38,025 nt of DNA from Candidatus Woesearchaeota archaeon (GTDB taxonomy: Archaea; Nanobdellota; Nanobdellia; SCGC-AAA011-G17; JACPNG01), in contig JAFCDT010000008.1 in NCBI GenBank assembly GCA_017609525.1, positions 1 to 38,025 on the forward strand, in the 5' to 3' direction. Made by a program: the position numbers and the translations under genes. The notes under the pieces are model-generated. The model did no database searches and was not told the origin of the DNA. It saw only the letters and a list, made by a program, of their open reading frames with translations. Each line of letters starts with the position of its first letter. Positions within the stretch are counted from its first letter, which is position 1. Positions 27,771 to 36,374 of this stretch are shown here, one piece after another.

Positions 27771-29070
27771 ATAAAGAAGTTACTGCATTCTTAGGAAAAC
27801 CATAACAAGGAATATTGTGGCGTTCTAATTTTCTTTTTATTATTTCTGTTTTATTCCCTCCTGTTGCGATTACTATCGTTGGTTTTTTATTGTTTTTTAT
27901 TATAATGTCTGTTATGTCTTGGGTTAGTGTTGAAGTCTGATACAAGATGATTATAAGGAGAATGTTTATGTTCTTGTCCTTATTCGCTAATTTTATTGCT
28001 TTTTCATACCTTTTTGTTGTGGCATCTCCCACCAGGTCTAAGGGATTTCTAATGTTAACTGTTTTCGGCATTGTTTTTTTAAGAGCCATCCTTGTTTGGG
28101 GAGACAGTTCTGCCAGTTCTAATTTTGATTTATCTATCTCATCTGATGTAATAATTGAGTAGCCTCCCCCGTTTGTTATTACTAGTATTTTCTTTCCTTT
28201 TGGTTTTTTTAATTTAGAAAAAATCTTAGCAATATCAAATAACTCTTCTATTGAGTTGGCTTCTATTATTCTATTTTGTTTAAAGACTGCAGAATAGATT
28301 TTTGAATTTCCTGCTAGAGAACCAGTGTGAGATAAAGCAGCTTCAATACCTTTCTTTGTTTTTCCTCCTTTTAGGATTATAATTGGTTTTTTTATTTTAT
28401 TTATTGTTTTTATGAATTTTTTTCCATTTTGCACTGCTTCTATGTACATGCAGATCACTTTTGTTTTCTTATCTTTGTTTAGGTAGTTTAGTAGATCTGA
28501 TTCATCTGTGTTTGTTGCATTTCCATAGCTAATGAACTTTGCAAAACCATAATCTTGTTCTGAATAAAGATCTAAAATTGCCGCACCTATTGCACCTGAT
28601 TGACAGATAAAGGAGATATTTCCCTTTTTTGGCCTTTTTAGTTTGTTTTGAGGGAGAAATAATGTGTCTAGATTGTTTTCTGTATTCAGTATTCCTAAAC
28701 AGTTTACACCAATGCAGGTTATTTTGTATTTGTTTAGTATTGTTTTAACTTTGGTTTCTAGTTTAATGTTTCCTGTTTCTTTAAACCCGGATGAAATTAT
28801 TATTATGTTTTTGATCTTTTTTCTTCCACATTCCTCCATTATTTTCGGAACTAATTGTGCTTTTGTTGTTATAACTGCCAGATCTATTTTTTCTTTTACT
28901 TTTTTAACTGATGGAAAGGTTTTTTTCCCCAAGATTTCTTTGGTATTGGGATTTATGGGTATTACTCTGAAATCTTTTAGAAGATTCCTAAAGATTACAT
29001 TGCCTACTTTGTGTGTATGTTGTGAAGCCCCAATAACTGCAATTGTTTTAGGATAGAATAAAGATTTCAT
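27757..29070 (-). CDS. acdA: Acetate-CoA ligase (ADP-forming) alpha subunit / CoA-binding protein
   Basis: 'FYPKTIAVIGASQHTHKVGNVIFRNL', 'GVNCLGILN', 'ICQSGAIGAAILD', active-site His 'ALSHTGSLAG'. Confidence 0.88.
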   Translation of the reverse strand: MKSLFYPKTIAVIGASQHTHKVGNVIFRNLLKDFRVIPINPNTKEILGKKTFPSVKKVKEKIDLAVITTKAQLVPKIMEECGRKKIKNIIIISSGFKETGNIKLETKVKTILNKYKITCIGVNCLGILNTENNLDTLFLPQNKLKRPKKGNISFICQSGAIGAAILDLYSEQDYGFAKFISYGNATNTDESDLLNYLNKDKKTKVICMYIEAVQNGKKFIKTINKIKKPIIILKGGKTKKGIEAALSHTGSLAGNSKIYSAVFKQNRIIEANSIEELFDIAKIFSKLKKPKGKKILVITNGGGYSIITSDEIDKSKLELAELSPQTRMALKKTMPKTVNIRNPLDLVGDATTKRYEKAIKLANKDKNINILLIIILYQTSTLTQDITDIIIKNNKKPTIVIATGGNKTEIIKRKLERHNIPCYGFPKNAVTSLSKFL

Positions 29071-29123
29071 ATCACCTCTTTATTGATAGTTTCTGGTTAT
29101 TTATATATTTTGCTCATAAAAAG

Positions 29124-29366
29124 CTAATTTAGATGCAAAAGCTCTTTAATTTTTGTTTCATCAAAACCAACAACAATCTTTCCATCGATCTCAATTACTG
29201 GAACACCCATTTGACCTGATTTTTCCACCATTTCTTTTGCTTTTTCTTGATCTTTTCCTACGTTAACATCTTCAAACTCAATGTTGTGCTCTTTTAAGAA
29301 GTCTTTAGCTTTATGGCACCATGGACAGCTATCGGTTGAGTAAACTATTACTTTATGTTTTTCCAT
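29124..29366 (-). CDS. Glutaredoxin/NrdH-like protein
   Basis: 'VIVYSTDSCPWCHKAKDFLKEHNIEFEDVNV', 'GVPVIEIDGKIVVGFD'. Confidence 0.92.
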   Translation of the reverse strand: MEKHKVIVYSTDSCPWCHKAKDFLKEHNIEFEDVNVGKDQEKAKEMVEKSGQMGVPVIEIDGKIVVGFDETKIKELLHLN

Positions 29367-29429
29367 TTTAAATCCTCCTTGGGTTTGATAAAAATTTTCT
29401 CTTTATATATTTTATTATTAGACTTAATT

Positions 29430-30413
29430 TTAATATGGATTCTCTATTGTTGTTAGTGTTGTTTCTATTTCTGTTTCATTTCTTATTAATTTAATCTTTG
29501 CTTCTTGTCCTGGTTTAACCCATGCTATTATATTTCTTAGATGATTTATGCTTTCTATTTTTATACCATTTATCTCTGTTATTAAATCCCCTAGTTGGAT
29601 TCCTGCTTTATCTGCTGGACCATCTTTGAGAACTAAAGCCACTAATGCCCCTTTGGCTATATGGCCTTCTCCTCCACTATCGAGGACAAATTGATTCTGA
29701 CCACTTATTCCCATATAGCCCCTAACGATTCTCCCACTTTCAATAAGTTCATTCATCACTTTCTTAGCTAAGTTACTGGGGATTGAAAATCCCAGTTCCC
29801 CTCCAATTAAATCAGAAACAATGAAGGTATTGATCCCCACTAATTCTGCATTTAGATTTAGTAAAGGTCCTCCTGAGTTTCCTGGGTTAATAGAGGCGTC
29901 TGTTTGTATGAAATCCCTGTAGTCTGTTGGCCCCTGGTCACGATGTTTTGCAGAAATTATGCCTGAGGTAACAGTAAAATCATATCCATAGGGATGACCA
30001 ATGGCAATTACTTCTTCACCAATTTTTAGTTTTTCTGAATCTCCGAACTTGATGGTTGGAAGATTTGTGTCGTTTACTTTTATTACTGCAAGATCTACTT
30101 TCTCATCTATTCCAACCACTTTTGCTTTCCTTATCCGATTATCTGAAAAAATCGCATGTAATTTTGTAGCGTTTTTTATAAGGTGAGCATTTGTTAAAAT
30201 AAAACCATTTTCTTTTACTATCACACCGGAACCTGCTTTTCCGTCTGCAGTTATTGATACAACAGATGGGGTTGCTATTCTAGCTACCTCTTCGGGGGTA
30301 TTTTCTTTTAATGTATTCTTTGTTTGACTGTAAGTTATTAGAAGTCCTATTTGTAGCAAGATTACAATACCCAATAATACAACTATTGTTTTCCTTAAGG
30401 TTTTTCTTCTCAT
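29430..30413 (-). CDS. HtrA/DegP-like membrane-anchored serine protease with PDZ domain
   Basis: N-terminal TM; triad contexts 'LTNAHLI', 'VDLAVIKV', 'GNSGGPLLN'; PDZ 'GPADKAGIQLGDLITEINGIKI'. Confidence 0.94.
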   Translation of the reverse strand: MRRKTLRKTIVVLLGIVILLQIGLLITYSQTKNTLKENTPEEVARIATPSVVSITADGKAGSGVIVKENGFILTNAHLIKNATKLHAIFSDNRIRKAKVVGIDEKVDLAVIKVNDTNLPTIKFGDSEKLKIGEEVIAIGHPYGYDFTVTSGIISAKHRDQGPTDYRDFIQTDASINPGNSGGPLLNLNAELVGINTFIVSDLIGGELGFSIPSNLAKKVMNELIESGRIVRGYMGISGQNQFVLDSGGEGHIAKGALVALVLKDGPADKAGIQLGDLITEINGIKIESINHLRNIIAWVKPGQEAKIKLIRNETEIETTLTTIENPY

Positions 30414-30437
30414 CTTAAATTAAAAAAAGAAAAGAAA

Positions 30438-30782
30438 CTAATATCTCTTGAATTTGATTCTTTCTTCGAAATAATCAGAAATTCTTGAGCCGTCTGCGTT
30501 TCGTATATCTGTTCTGCTTTTTGTAAAGTATTCATATTCAAATCTGTACCTTTGCCTATAAAATGGTGTGTTGTAGTAGTAGTTTCTATTATGGTAAGAT
30601 GGGTAGTAGTGCTGTGTGTATGGATAGTATCGATAGTTTGGATCATACTGATAATATTTGTGATATGCTGGATAATCTGATGTGTACCTGCCATTTGGCC
30701 CTGTTGGAGCATAGTAATATGCTGAAGCAAAACTAGATATCACAAATATGCTCAAGATTAAGCACATAATCAATTTTTTCAT
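30438..30782 (-). CDS. Tyr-rich secreted protein
   Basis: Signal peptide MKKLIMCLILSIFVISSFASA followed by ~93 aa with about 25 Tyr; overlaps upstream gene by 4 nt. Confidence 0.72.
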   Translation of the reverse strand: MKKLIMCLILSIFVISSFASAYYYAPTGPNGRYTSDYPAYHKYYQYDPNYRYYPYTQHYYPSYHNRNYYYNTPFYRQRYRFEYEYFTKSRTDIRNADGSRISDYFEERIKFKRY

Positions 30783-31369
30783 TTAGCTCCTCCCTCACCT
30801 CTCGCATTTTTAGATGCATTCTCTTTTAAAAATCTTTTGATTAGGGATCCTATCAGGATTATGGCTAGAGATAGCAAAAAGGCTTGAATTAGGAAGAGAA
30901 TAGCAAATTTGTGAAAGAAGCTCAATGGGTATATATCAAGCAATAGTGAGCCTTTGGGAAGAAGCCATAAGTTGTTTCTGAAGAGGATATAATGCATGCT
31001 GATAAATATTGGCTTAAAAAAAGCTACAATAAGAATTAATAAGCCAACTATTACAAATAAAGAGAGTTTCCCCGCTTTCAGTACTGTTTTTTGAATATTT
31101 GGTTTAATATTAAATAACAATAGACCGTAAATAGTCAGTAAAAAATAAAAGATTAAAGATATTTTATTTATTATTGATTTTACATCTTTTAGATGTAATT
31201 TTTCTCTTTCTGAGAAATTATCATTAAGTTGTGCTTTGTTTTTTAAATAGTCTATTACATTTTTTGCATCAGGACTTTTGGAAGAATAATTAATTTCAAA
31301 AAGAGTTAGTTTAAATGATAGTAAAAGAATTATAAAAGGAGTTAGGATGATGAGTAATTTATTCTTCAT
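30779..31369 (-). CDS. DUF1461-like (TIGR01906-type) integral membrane protein
   Basis: Multi-TM; 'FSEREKLHLKDVK', 'SMHYILFRNNLWLLPKGSLLLDIYPLSFFHKFAIL'. Confidence 0.65.
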   Translation of the reverse strand: MKNKLLIILTPFIILLLSFKLTLFEINYSSKSPDAKNVIDYLKNKAQLNDNFSEREKLHLKDVKSIINKISLIFYFLLTIYGLLLFNIKPNIQKTVLKAGKLSLFVIVGLLILIVAFFKPIFISMHYILFRNNLWLLPKGSLLLDIYPLSFFHKFAILFLIQAFLLSLAIILIGSLIKRFLKENASKNARGEGGAK

Positions 31370-31751
31370 TTAAATTACATTCAGATATTGCAGAAAGCCT
31401 ATTTAAAGACTGTTCCCCTACATATTTTTGTCCATTTATTATCCATGTTGGATAGCCATTGATACTGGCTTCTTCGCATTTTTCAGGTTGTGCGTTCTTT
31501 CCTCTTGGATCACATTCAATGTAGCCCCCTAATGAATCAAATATTTTAAATGAACTCTTAAACATTTCTTTCTGGTTTTTACAATGAGGACACCAATATG
31601 CACCATACAACTTTGCATCTTTTTCTATTAGACAGGTTACAAAGTTGTCATAATCTTTGTTGTTGGTTGTTAAGCCTGTCATCTTAAACGGAATGAATAT
31701 ACCTATTATCAGAACAACTGCTACAATTAAGACAATCCATGTTTTTTTCAT
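31359..31751 (-). CDS. Membrane-anchored thioredoxin-fold protein
   Basis: N-terminal TM then 'AKLYGAYWCPHCKNQKEMF...YPTWIINGQKYVGEQSLNRL' (CPHC). Confidence 0.87.
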   Translation of the reverse strand: MKKTWIVLIVAVVLIIGIFIPFKMTGLTTNNKDYDNFVTCLIEKDAKLYGAYWCPHCKNQKEMFKSSFKIFDSLGGYIECDPRGKNAQPEKCEEASINGYPTWIINGQKYVGEQSLNRLSAISECNLNEE

Positions 31752-31836
31752 AGGTTTTTTAGATTATGGGTAATATAAATACCTTTCTATTTAGGGATAA
31801 CATAATTTTATAAAGAGAAAAACTGAATATTACGGC

Positions 31837-32580
31837 ATGTTTTATCATAACATCAGTCCTGTTTTATTTCATATTTTTGGTCTAGAGGTTAGGTATTATG
31901 GCTTATTTTATTTGTTAGGATTTGTAATAGCTTATTTTTTTATGAAGTTTTTGGCTAAAGAAAGAAAATTAGACTTAAAAAAAGAAGAAATACTTGATTT
32001 TCTTTTTTATATTTTGATAGGCGGAATAATTGGAGCTAGGATTGGCTATGTTCTTTCACATCTGTCGAGTTATGTTGAAAATCCGCTGTCTGCTTTGTAT
32101 ATTTGGCAGGGGGGATTGGCTTTTCATGGTGGTTTGATAGGAGCACTAATTGTTGCTTTGTTCTTTTGCAAGAAAAAGAAAATCAGCTTTTATAAGTTAG
32201 CGGACATTACAGTGATTCCCTTTTCGTTAGGCATTGTTTTGGTTAGGTTGGCTAATTTTACTAATGGCGAACTTTATGGCAGGATAACTGATGTTGCATG
32301 GGCGGTTAAGTTTAAAGGTGTTGAAGGTTTTCGGCATCCTTCACAAATATATGCTTCTATTAAAGGTTTGGCCATATTTCTTATTTTGTTTTTAACAAGA
32401 AATAAAAAACATAAAGATGGTTATATTTTTTGGCTATTTATCACCTTATATGGTTTATTTAGATTTTTTGTCGAATTTTATAGGGAACAAATCTACCTGT
32501 TTTTGGGAATATCTTTTACGCAAATTTTAAGTATTATTATGTTTTTAGTAGGGATATACTTTGTTTTTAAAAAGAGGTAA
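31837..32580 (+). CDS. lgt: Prolipoprotein diacylglyceryl transferase (Lgt) family
   Basis: 'VRYYGLFYLLGFVIAYFF', 'GGIIGARIGYVL', 'IWQGGLAFHGGLIGA', 'RLANFTNGELYGRITDVAWAVKF', 'RHPSQIYAS'. Confidence 0.92.
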   Translation: MFYHNISPVLFHIFGLEVRYYGLFYLLGFVIAYFFMKFLAKERKLDLKKEEILDFLFYILIGGIIGARIGYVLSHLSSYVENPLSALYIWQGGLAFHGGLIGALIVALFFCKKKKISFYKLADITVIPFSLGIVLVRLANFTNGELYGRITDVAWAVKFKGVEGFRHPSQIYASIKGLAIFLILFLTRNKKHKDGYIFWLFITLYGLFRFFVEFYREQIYLFLGISFTQILSIIMFLVGIYFVFKKR

Positions 32581-32583
32581 ATA

Positions 32584-33150
32584 ATGAAAGAGAGCATTAG
32601 AAGAGACATTTTGCATGTATTGCAGGATAGTTTGAAAGCAATACAGGAAAAAGATGCCCTGAAATTAAGAGAGGTTAGTGATCATGTTATACATGATTGT
32701 ACTGTTTCTCAGGAAAGCGAGGTTGTTTCTGTTGCAGTAATTATTTATTCTTTATCTAAAATTTTTGACAAATGGCAGCATAGAGATGATAAAAAGTGGA
32801 AAAAATTCAAGATAAGGGTTGTTAATGACCTAAATAAAGCATTGCAGTTTCTTAAAGAAGGGAATGTCACCAAGTATAAAACTATTTTACAGGGATTTTT
32901 TAAAGCCATTGGAGATATTGATAATAAACTGGGCTTGTATATAAGCAAGGTTATAAGTCAAGCAAAAATTAAGAAAGGTTCGAGAGTTTATGAACATGGT
33001 TTGTCTGTTTCAAGGGCAGCTGAGATATTAGATATTTCTATTTGGGAATTGATGAGTTATTTAGGCAATACTAAAATTGTTGACCAAGATCCGGTATTAA
33101 CTAAGAAAGTTAAAGAAAGATTGATTTTTACAAGGGGGTTATTCACATGA
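32584..33150 (+). CDS. Helical protein with C-terminal UPF0175-like HTH (antitoxin-like)
   Basis: C-terminal 'HGLSVSRAAEILDISIWELMSYLGNTKI' resembles COG2886/UPF0175 HTH; 4-nt overlap with PIN-like gene. Confidence 0.6.
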   Translation: MKESIRRDILHVLQDSLKAIQEKDALKLREVSDHVIHDCTVSQESEVVSVAVIIYSLSKIFDKWQHRDDKKWKKFKIRVVNDLNKALQFLKEGNVTKYKTILQGFFKAIGDIDNKLGLYISKVISQAKIKKGSRVYEHGLSVSRAAEILDISIWELMSYLGNTKIVDQDPVLTKKVKERLIFTRGLFT

Positions 33151-33863
33151 GGGCCATGGTTTTTGATTCAAGTTCAATAATAACTTTGGCTACGAATAAT
33201 TTATTATGGACCTTAAAACATTTGAAAGAGAAGTTTCAAGGCAATTTTTACATTACAGAAGGGGTTAAAGAAGAGGTAATTGACCGTCCTCTAAAAACAA
33301 GAAAGTTTAAACTAGAAGCCATGCAAATTTTAGCTTTGGTTTCTGAAGGTATTGTAGAAATCTATAGCAATAAAAGGGTTCAGGAAAGGGCAGCTTATTT
33401 TTCTAATTTAGCCAATAATATTTTTGAAGCACATGGGAATTTTATTAAGATTGTTCAAAAAGGAGAAATGGAAAGTTTGGCTTTGGTTGAATATTTGAGT
33501 GCAAACGCTTTTGTAATTGATGAAAGAACCACCAGGGTATTAATAGAAGAACCCACGAGGTTAGCAAAACTTTTTTCCCATAAGTTGCATACTCCTATCA
33601 AGGTCAATAAAAATGGTTTAAGAGCATTTAAAGAATTAGTGAATGTTAATGTGATTAGGAGTGTGGAGCTGATGACCATTGCATATGAAATGGGACTTTT
33701 GAATAAATATCTTAATGAGAAAGAAAAAGAAATTGCTAATATTGATTTGAATAAGACTTTGTTAGAGGGTTTACTTTGGGGATTAAGATTAAAAGGTTGT
33801 GCGATTTCTACTAATGAGATAAATGAAATTATGAGATTGAAGGGTTTTAGTGGGCGAGGGTAA
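33147..33863 (+). CDS. PIN-domain-like protein (putative nuclease)
   Basis: 'MVFDSSSIITLAT', 'ITEGVKEEVIDRP', 'GEMESLALVEYLSANAFVIDERTTRVLI': spaced acidic residues typical of PIN. Confidence 0.68.
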   Translation: MRAMVFDSSSIITLATNNLLWTLKHLKEKFQGNFYITEGVKEEVIDRPLKTRKFKLEAMQILALVSEGIVEIYSNKRVQERAAYFSNLANNIFEAHGNFIKIVQKGEMESLALVEYLSANAFVIDERTTRVLIEEPTRLAKLFSHKLHTPIKVNKNGLRAFKELVNVNVIRSVELMTIAYEMGLLNKYLNEKEKEIANIDLNKTLLEGLLWGLRLKGCAISTNEINEIMRLKGFSGRG

Positions 33864-33898
33864 GATTTATATATTCTAGCTTAAATCTTTTTCTTTGC

Positions 33899-33972
33899 GG
33901 GGGCGTAGTTTAACTTGGCTAGAGCACGCGGCTCCAGACCGCGAAATGGGGGTTCAAATCCCTCCGTCCCCA
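33899..33972 (+). tRNA. tRNA-Trp (anticodon CCA), intronless
   Basis: Acceptor GGGGGCG/CGTCCCC, anticodon stem CGCGG/CCGCG with loop CTCCAGA, T arm GGGGGTTCAAATCCCTC, discriminator A; 3' CCA not encoded; TATA-like 'TTTATATATT' upstream (~33866). Confidence 0.95.
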
Positions 33973-34110
33973 TATCACTTCTAATGATGATAAGATTAGA
34001 ATAAATGGATTCTGATGTTGGTTTTAATTCTTTTATAATATATTTTTTACCATCCAAAAGTTTATATATGCTTCTTAACTGTTGGATAATAAATATTTTA
34101 GGGGGGAATT

Positions 34111-35382
34111 ATGATGAAAAAGATCTTATTTGCTTTAATTGCTTTGGTTGTTTTAAATATAGCCCTTGCCCAAGATTATGTTCTAGATAAGGTAGAAATT
34201 GATGGAGCAACTGTTCTAGAAGATGGTTTGGTTGTGGGGAGCGGAGCAGTTTTTCTTGAAAGAGGGAGTACAGCAGATATAGAGGTTTTTGTTAAAAGTT
34301 TAGATGGTGTTGATTTTGAGGCTATAAAGGATGTTAAAGTTAAAGCTTGGATTGGTGGATATGAGTATGGAGATGTAGAAGAAACAAGCGAAATCTTTGA
34401 CATTAATGCACCAAATGTAGTTTATAAGAAAACTTTAAGATTGGATATTCCAAATGACCTTGATGTAGATGAAGGGGACTATACACTATTTGTTAAGGTT
34501 TTTGATAGAACCGATAGTGTAGAAGAAAGCTTTGATGTTTTTCTTGAAGAAAAAAGACATCTTTTGAAGATACAAGATGTTATTCTAAGGCCAACAAATG
34601 TTGTGGATGCAGGAGCACCTCTTTTTGTTGTTGTGAGAGTGGAAAATCTAGGTGATAAAAAAGAAGAGGATATTAGAGTAAGCGTTAGTATCCCAGAACT
34701 AGGTCTTAGCACAAGGGACTACATAGATGAATTGGCTGCACATGAAATAGACAATGAGGATGAAGAAGATTCTGAATCAAGTAATGAGATTTTCCTAAGA
34801 ATACCAAAAGATACTGCAAGTGGTTTATACACATTAAAGGTTGATGTTGAATACGATAGAGGACATAAAACAGTAAGTAAACAAGAAACCATTAATGTTC
34901 TAGGTAAGGAAAAAGAAGAAGTTAAAAAACCAGCAGAAGCAATGGTCGTTGTTGATAGTTCTAGCCAGAGCGTTAGAGGCGGAGAGGAAGCATTGTATAG
35001 ACTTACCTTAATGAATACTGGCGAAGAAGCAGAACTGTATTCTCTAGAAGTTAGTGGAGAGAAATTATTTGCAAGTTCAAGAGTCGATCCTGGATTTGTA
35101 TTAATCAAAGGAGGAGAAAGTGCTTCTTTTGATGTTATAGTCAGGGCGAACGAGAATGCAGACGGCATTAAGAACTTTGTTGTTAAGGTTAAGGCTGGAG
35201 AAACTATTATTAAGGAACTACCACTTAGCTTAGAAGTGACTGGAAGATCTTATGATTTAGGTACTGTTTTGGTTGCAGGTTTTATTGTGTTGATTGTGGT
35301 TTTGATTATTTTAGGAGTAGTACTTTTGGCAACCAAGAGTAGACCTGAAGAACCTGGATCAGAAGGACAAAGCTATTACTAA
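34111..35382 (+). CDS. Predicted exported, C-terminally TM-anchored surface protein (COG1361/S-layer-like domains)
   Basis: Signal 'KKILFALIALVVLNIALAQ', Ig-like repeats, C-terminal TM 'LGTVLVAGFIVLIVVLIILGVVLLATKSR'; strong TATA and SD (AGGGGGG). Start could be 34114. Confidence 0.72.
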   Translation: MMKKILFALIALVVLNIALAQDYVLDKVEIDGATVLEDGLVVGSGAVFLERGSTADIEVFVKSLDGVDFEAIKDVKVKAWIGGYEYGDVEETSEIFDINAPNVVYKKTLRLDIPNDLDVDEGDYTLFVKVFDRTDSVEESFDVFLEEKRHLLKIQDVILRPTNVVDAGAPLFVVVRVENLGDKKEEDIRVSVSIPELGLSTRDYIDELAAHEIDNEDEEDSESSNEIFLRIPKDTASGLYTLKVDVEYDRGHKTVSKQETINVLGKEKEEVKKPAEAMVVVDSSSQSVRGGEEALYRLTLMNTGEEAELYSLEVSGEKLFASSRVDPGFVLIKGGESASFDVIVRANENADGIKNFVVKVKAGETIIKELPLSLEVTGRSYDLGTVLVAGFIVLIVVLIILGVVLLATKSRPEEPGSEGQSYY

Positions 35383-35435
35383 TTTCTTTTTTTCTTTTTC
35401 ATAATTCTTTTAAAGATTTAACGATTAACTAATTT

Positions 35436-36374
35436 ATGCATAAATTCCCCAAACTAAAGAACAAAACCATCCTAGCTCCAATGAGCGGTGTAACTGATAT
35501 AGCTTTTAGGGTTCTGGCTAAAAAATATGGAGCTGGTTTAACATATACTGAGTTTGTGAGCGGTGCTGCCTTGGTAAGAAATTCTAAGAAAACTTTTGAT
35601 ATGCTCGTGGTTGATCCAACAGAAAAGCCTGTTGCTGTGCAGTTGTTTGGAAGTAATGCCAAAGAAGTTGTTGAAGCAGCAAAATTAGTCGAGAACAAAT
35701 TTGATGTTATTGATATTAATTGTGGATGCCCTGTGTATAAAGTAATTAAAAAAGGTGCGGGAAGTGCTTTACTAAAAAAACCAGAGAAGATTTCAGAGTT
35801 GGTTAGCAAGTTGGTTAATGTAGTAAATAAGCCTATTACCGTAAAGATTAGGTCTGGTATTGATAAAAACCACATTAATGCTGTTGAAGTGGCTAGGCTA
35901 GTTGAGGATAGTGGTGCTAGTGCTATAACAATACATGGCAGAACTCAAAAACAGAGATATGGTGGAAAGGCAGATTGGGAAATAATAAAAAAAGTTAAAG
36001 AAAGTGTTAATATCCCTGTTATTGGAAATGGGGATGTAGATTCTCCTGAAGTGTTTAAGAAGAGATTGGAAGAAAGTAAGGTTGATTACATTATGATTGG
36101 GAGAGCAGCTATGGGCAATCCCTATATTTTTAAACAGATTAATGATTTCCTGCATAAAGGAAAATACAAAGAAGAAGATAAAATTGAATTGTTTTTTGAA
36201 TATTTGGAATTAGCTAAGAAATACAAAATAAAATATAACCTTATTAAGGCTCATACTATTCAGTTAACCAAGAGTCTTCGTGGTAGCAGAAAATTAAGGA
36301 GCGAATTAGTTATGGCTGATTCTGTTAAAGAGGCTTTGAAAATAATAAATAAACACCCTTTGGGTTATAATTAA
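35436..36374 (+). CDS. dus: tRNA-dihydrouridine synthase
   Basis: 'ILAPMSGVTDIAFRVLAKKYGAGLTYTEFVSGAAL', 'DINCGCPVYKVIKKGAGSALLKKP', 'ITIHGRTQKQRYGGKADWEII'. Confidence 0.95.
   Translation: MHKFPKLKNKTILAPMSGVTDIAFRVLAKKYGAGLTYTEFVSGAALVRNSKKTFDMLVVDPTEKPVAVQLFGSNAKEVVEAAKLVENKFDVIDINCGCPVYKVIKKGAGSALLKKPEKISELVSKLVNVVNKPITVKIRSGIDKNHINAVEVARLVEDSGASAITIHGRTQKQRYGGKADWEIIKKVKESVNIPVIGNGDVDSPEVFKKRLEESKVDYIMIGRAAMGNPYIFKQINDFLHKGKYKEEDKIELFFEYLELAKKYKIKYNLIKAHTIQLTKSLRGSRKLRSELVMADSVKEALKIINKHPLGYN

Noticed and set aside
30410-30730. 106-aa His/Thr/Ile-rich ORF overlapping the Tyr-rich gene
   Set aside because: Out-of-frame read of TAY-rich codons; no signal or domain; the frame with signal peptide and ATGA overlap is better.
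34176-35168. Antisense ORFs (75, 77, 149 aa) opposite the surface protein
   Set aside because: Ser/Thr/Leu-rich shadow translations without independent support.
35429-35875. 148-aa antisense ORF opposite dus
   Set aside because: Shadow of a clearly coding gene.
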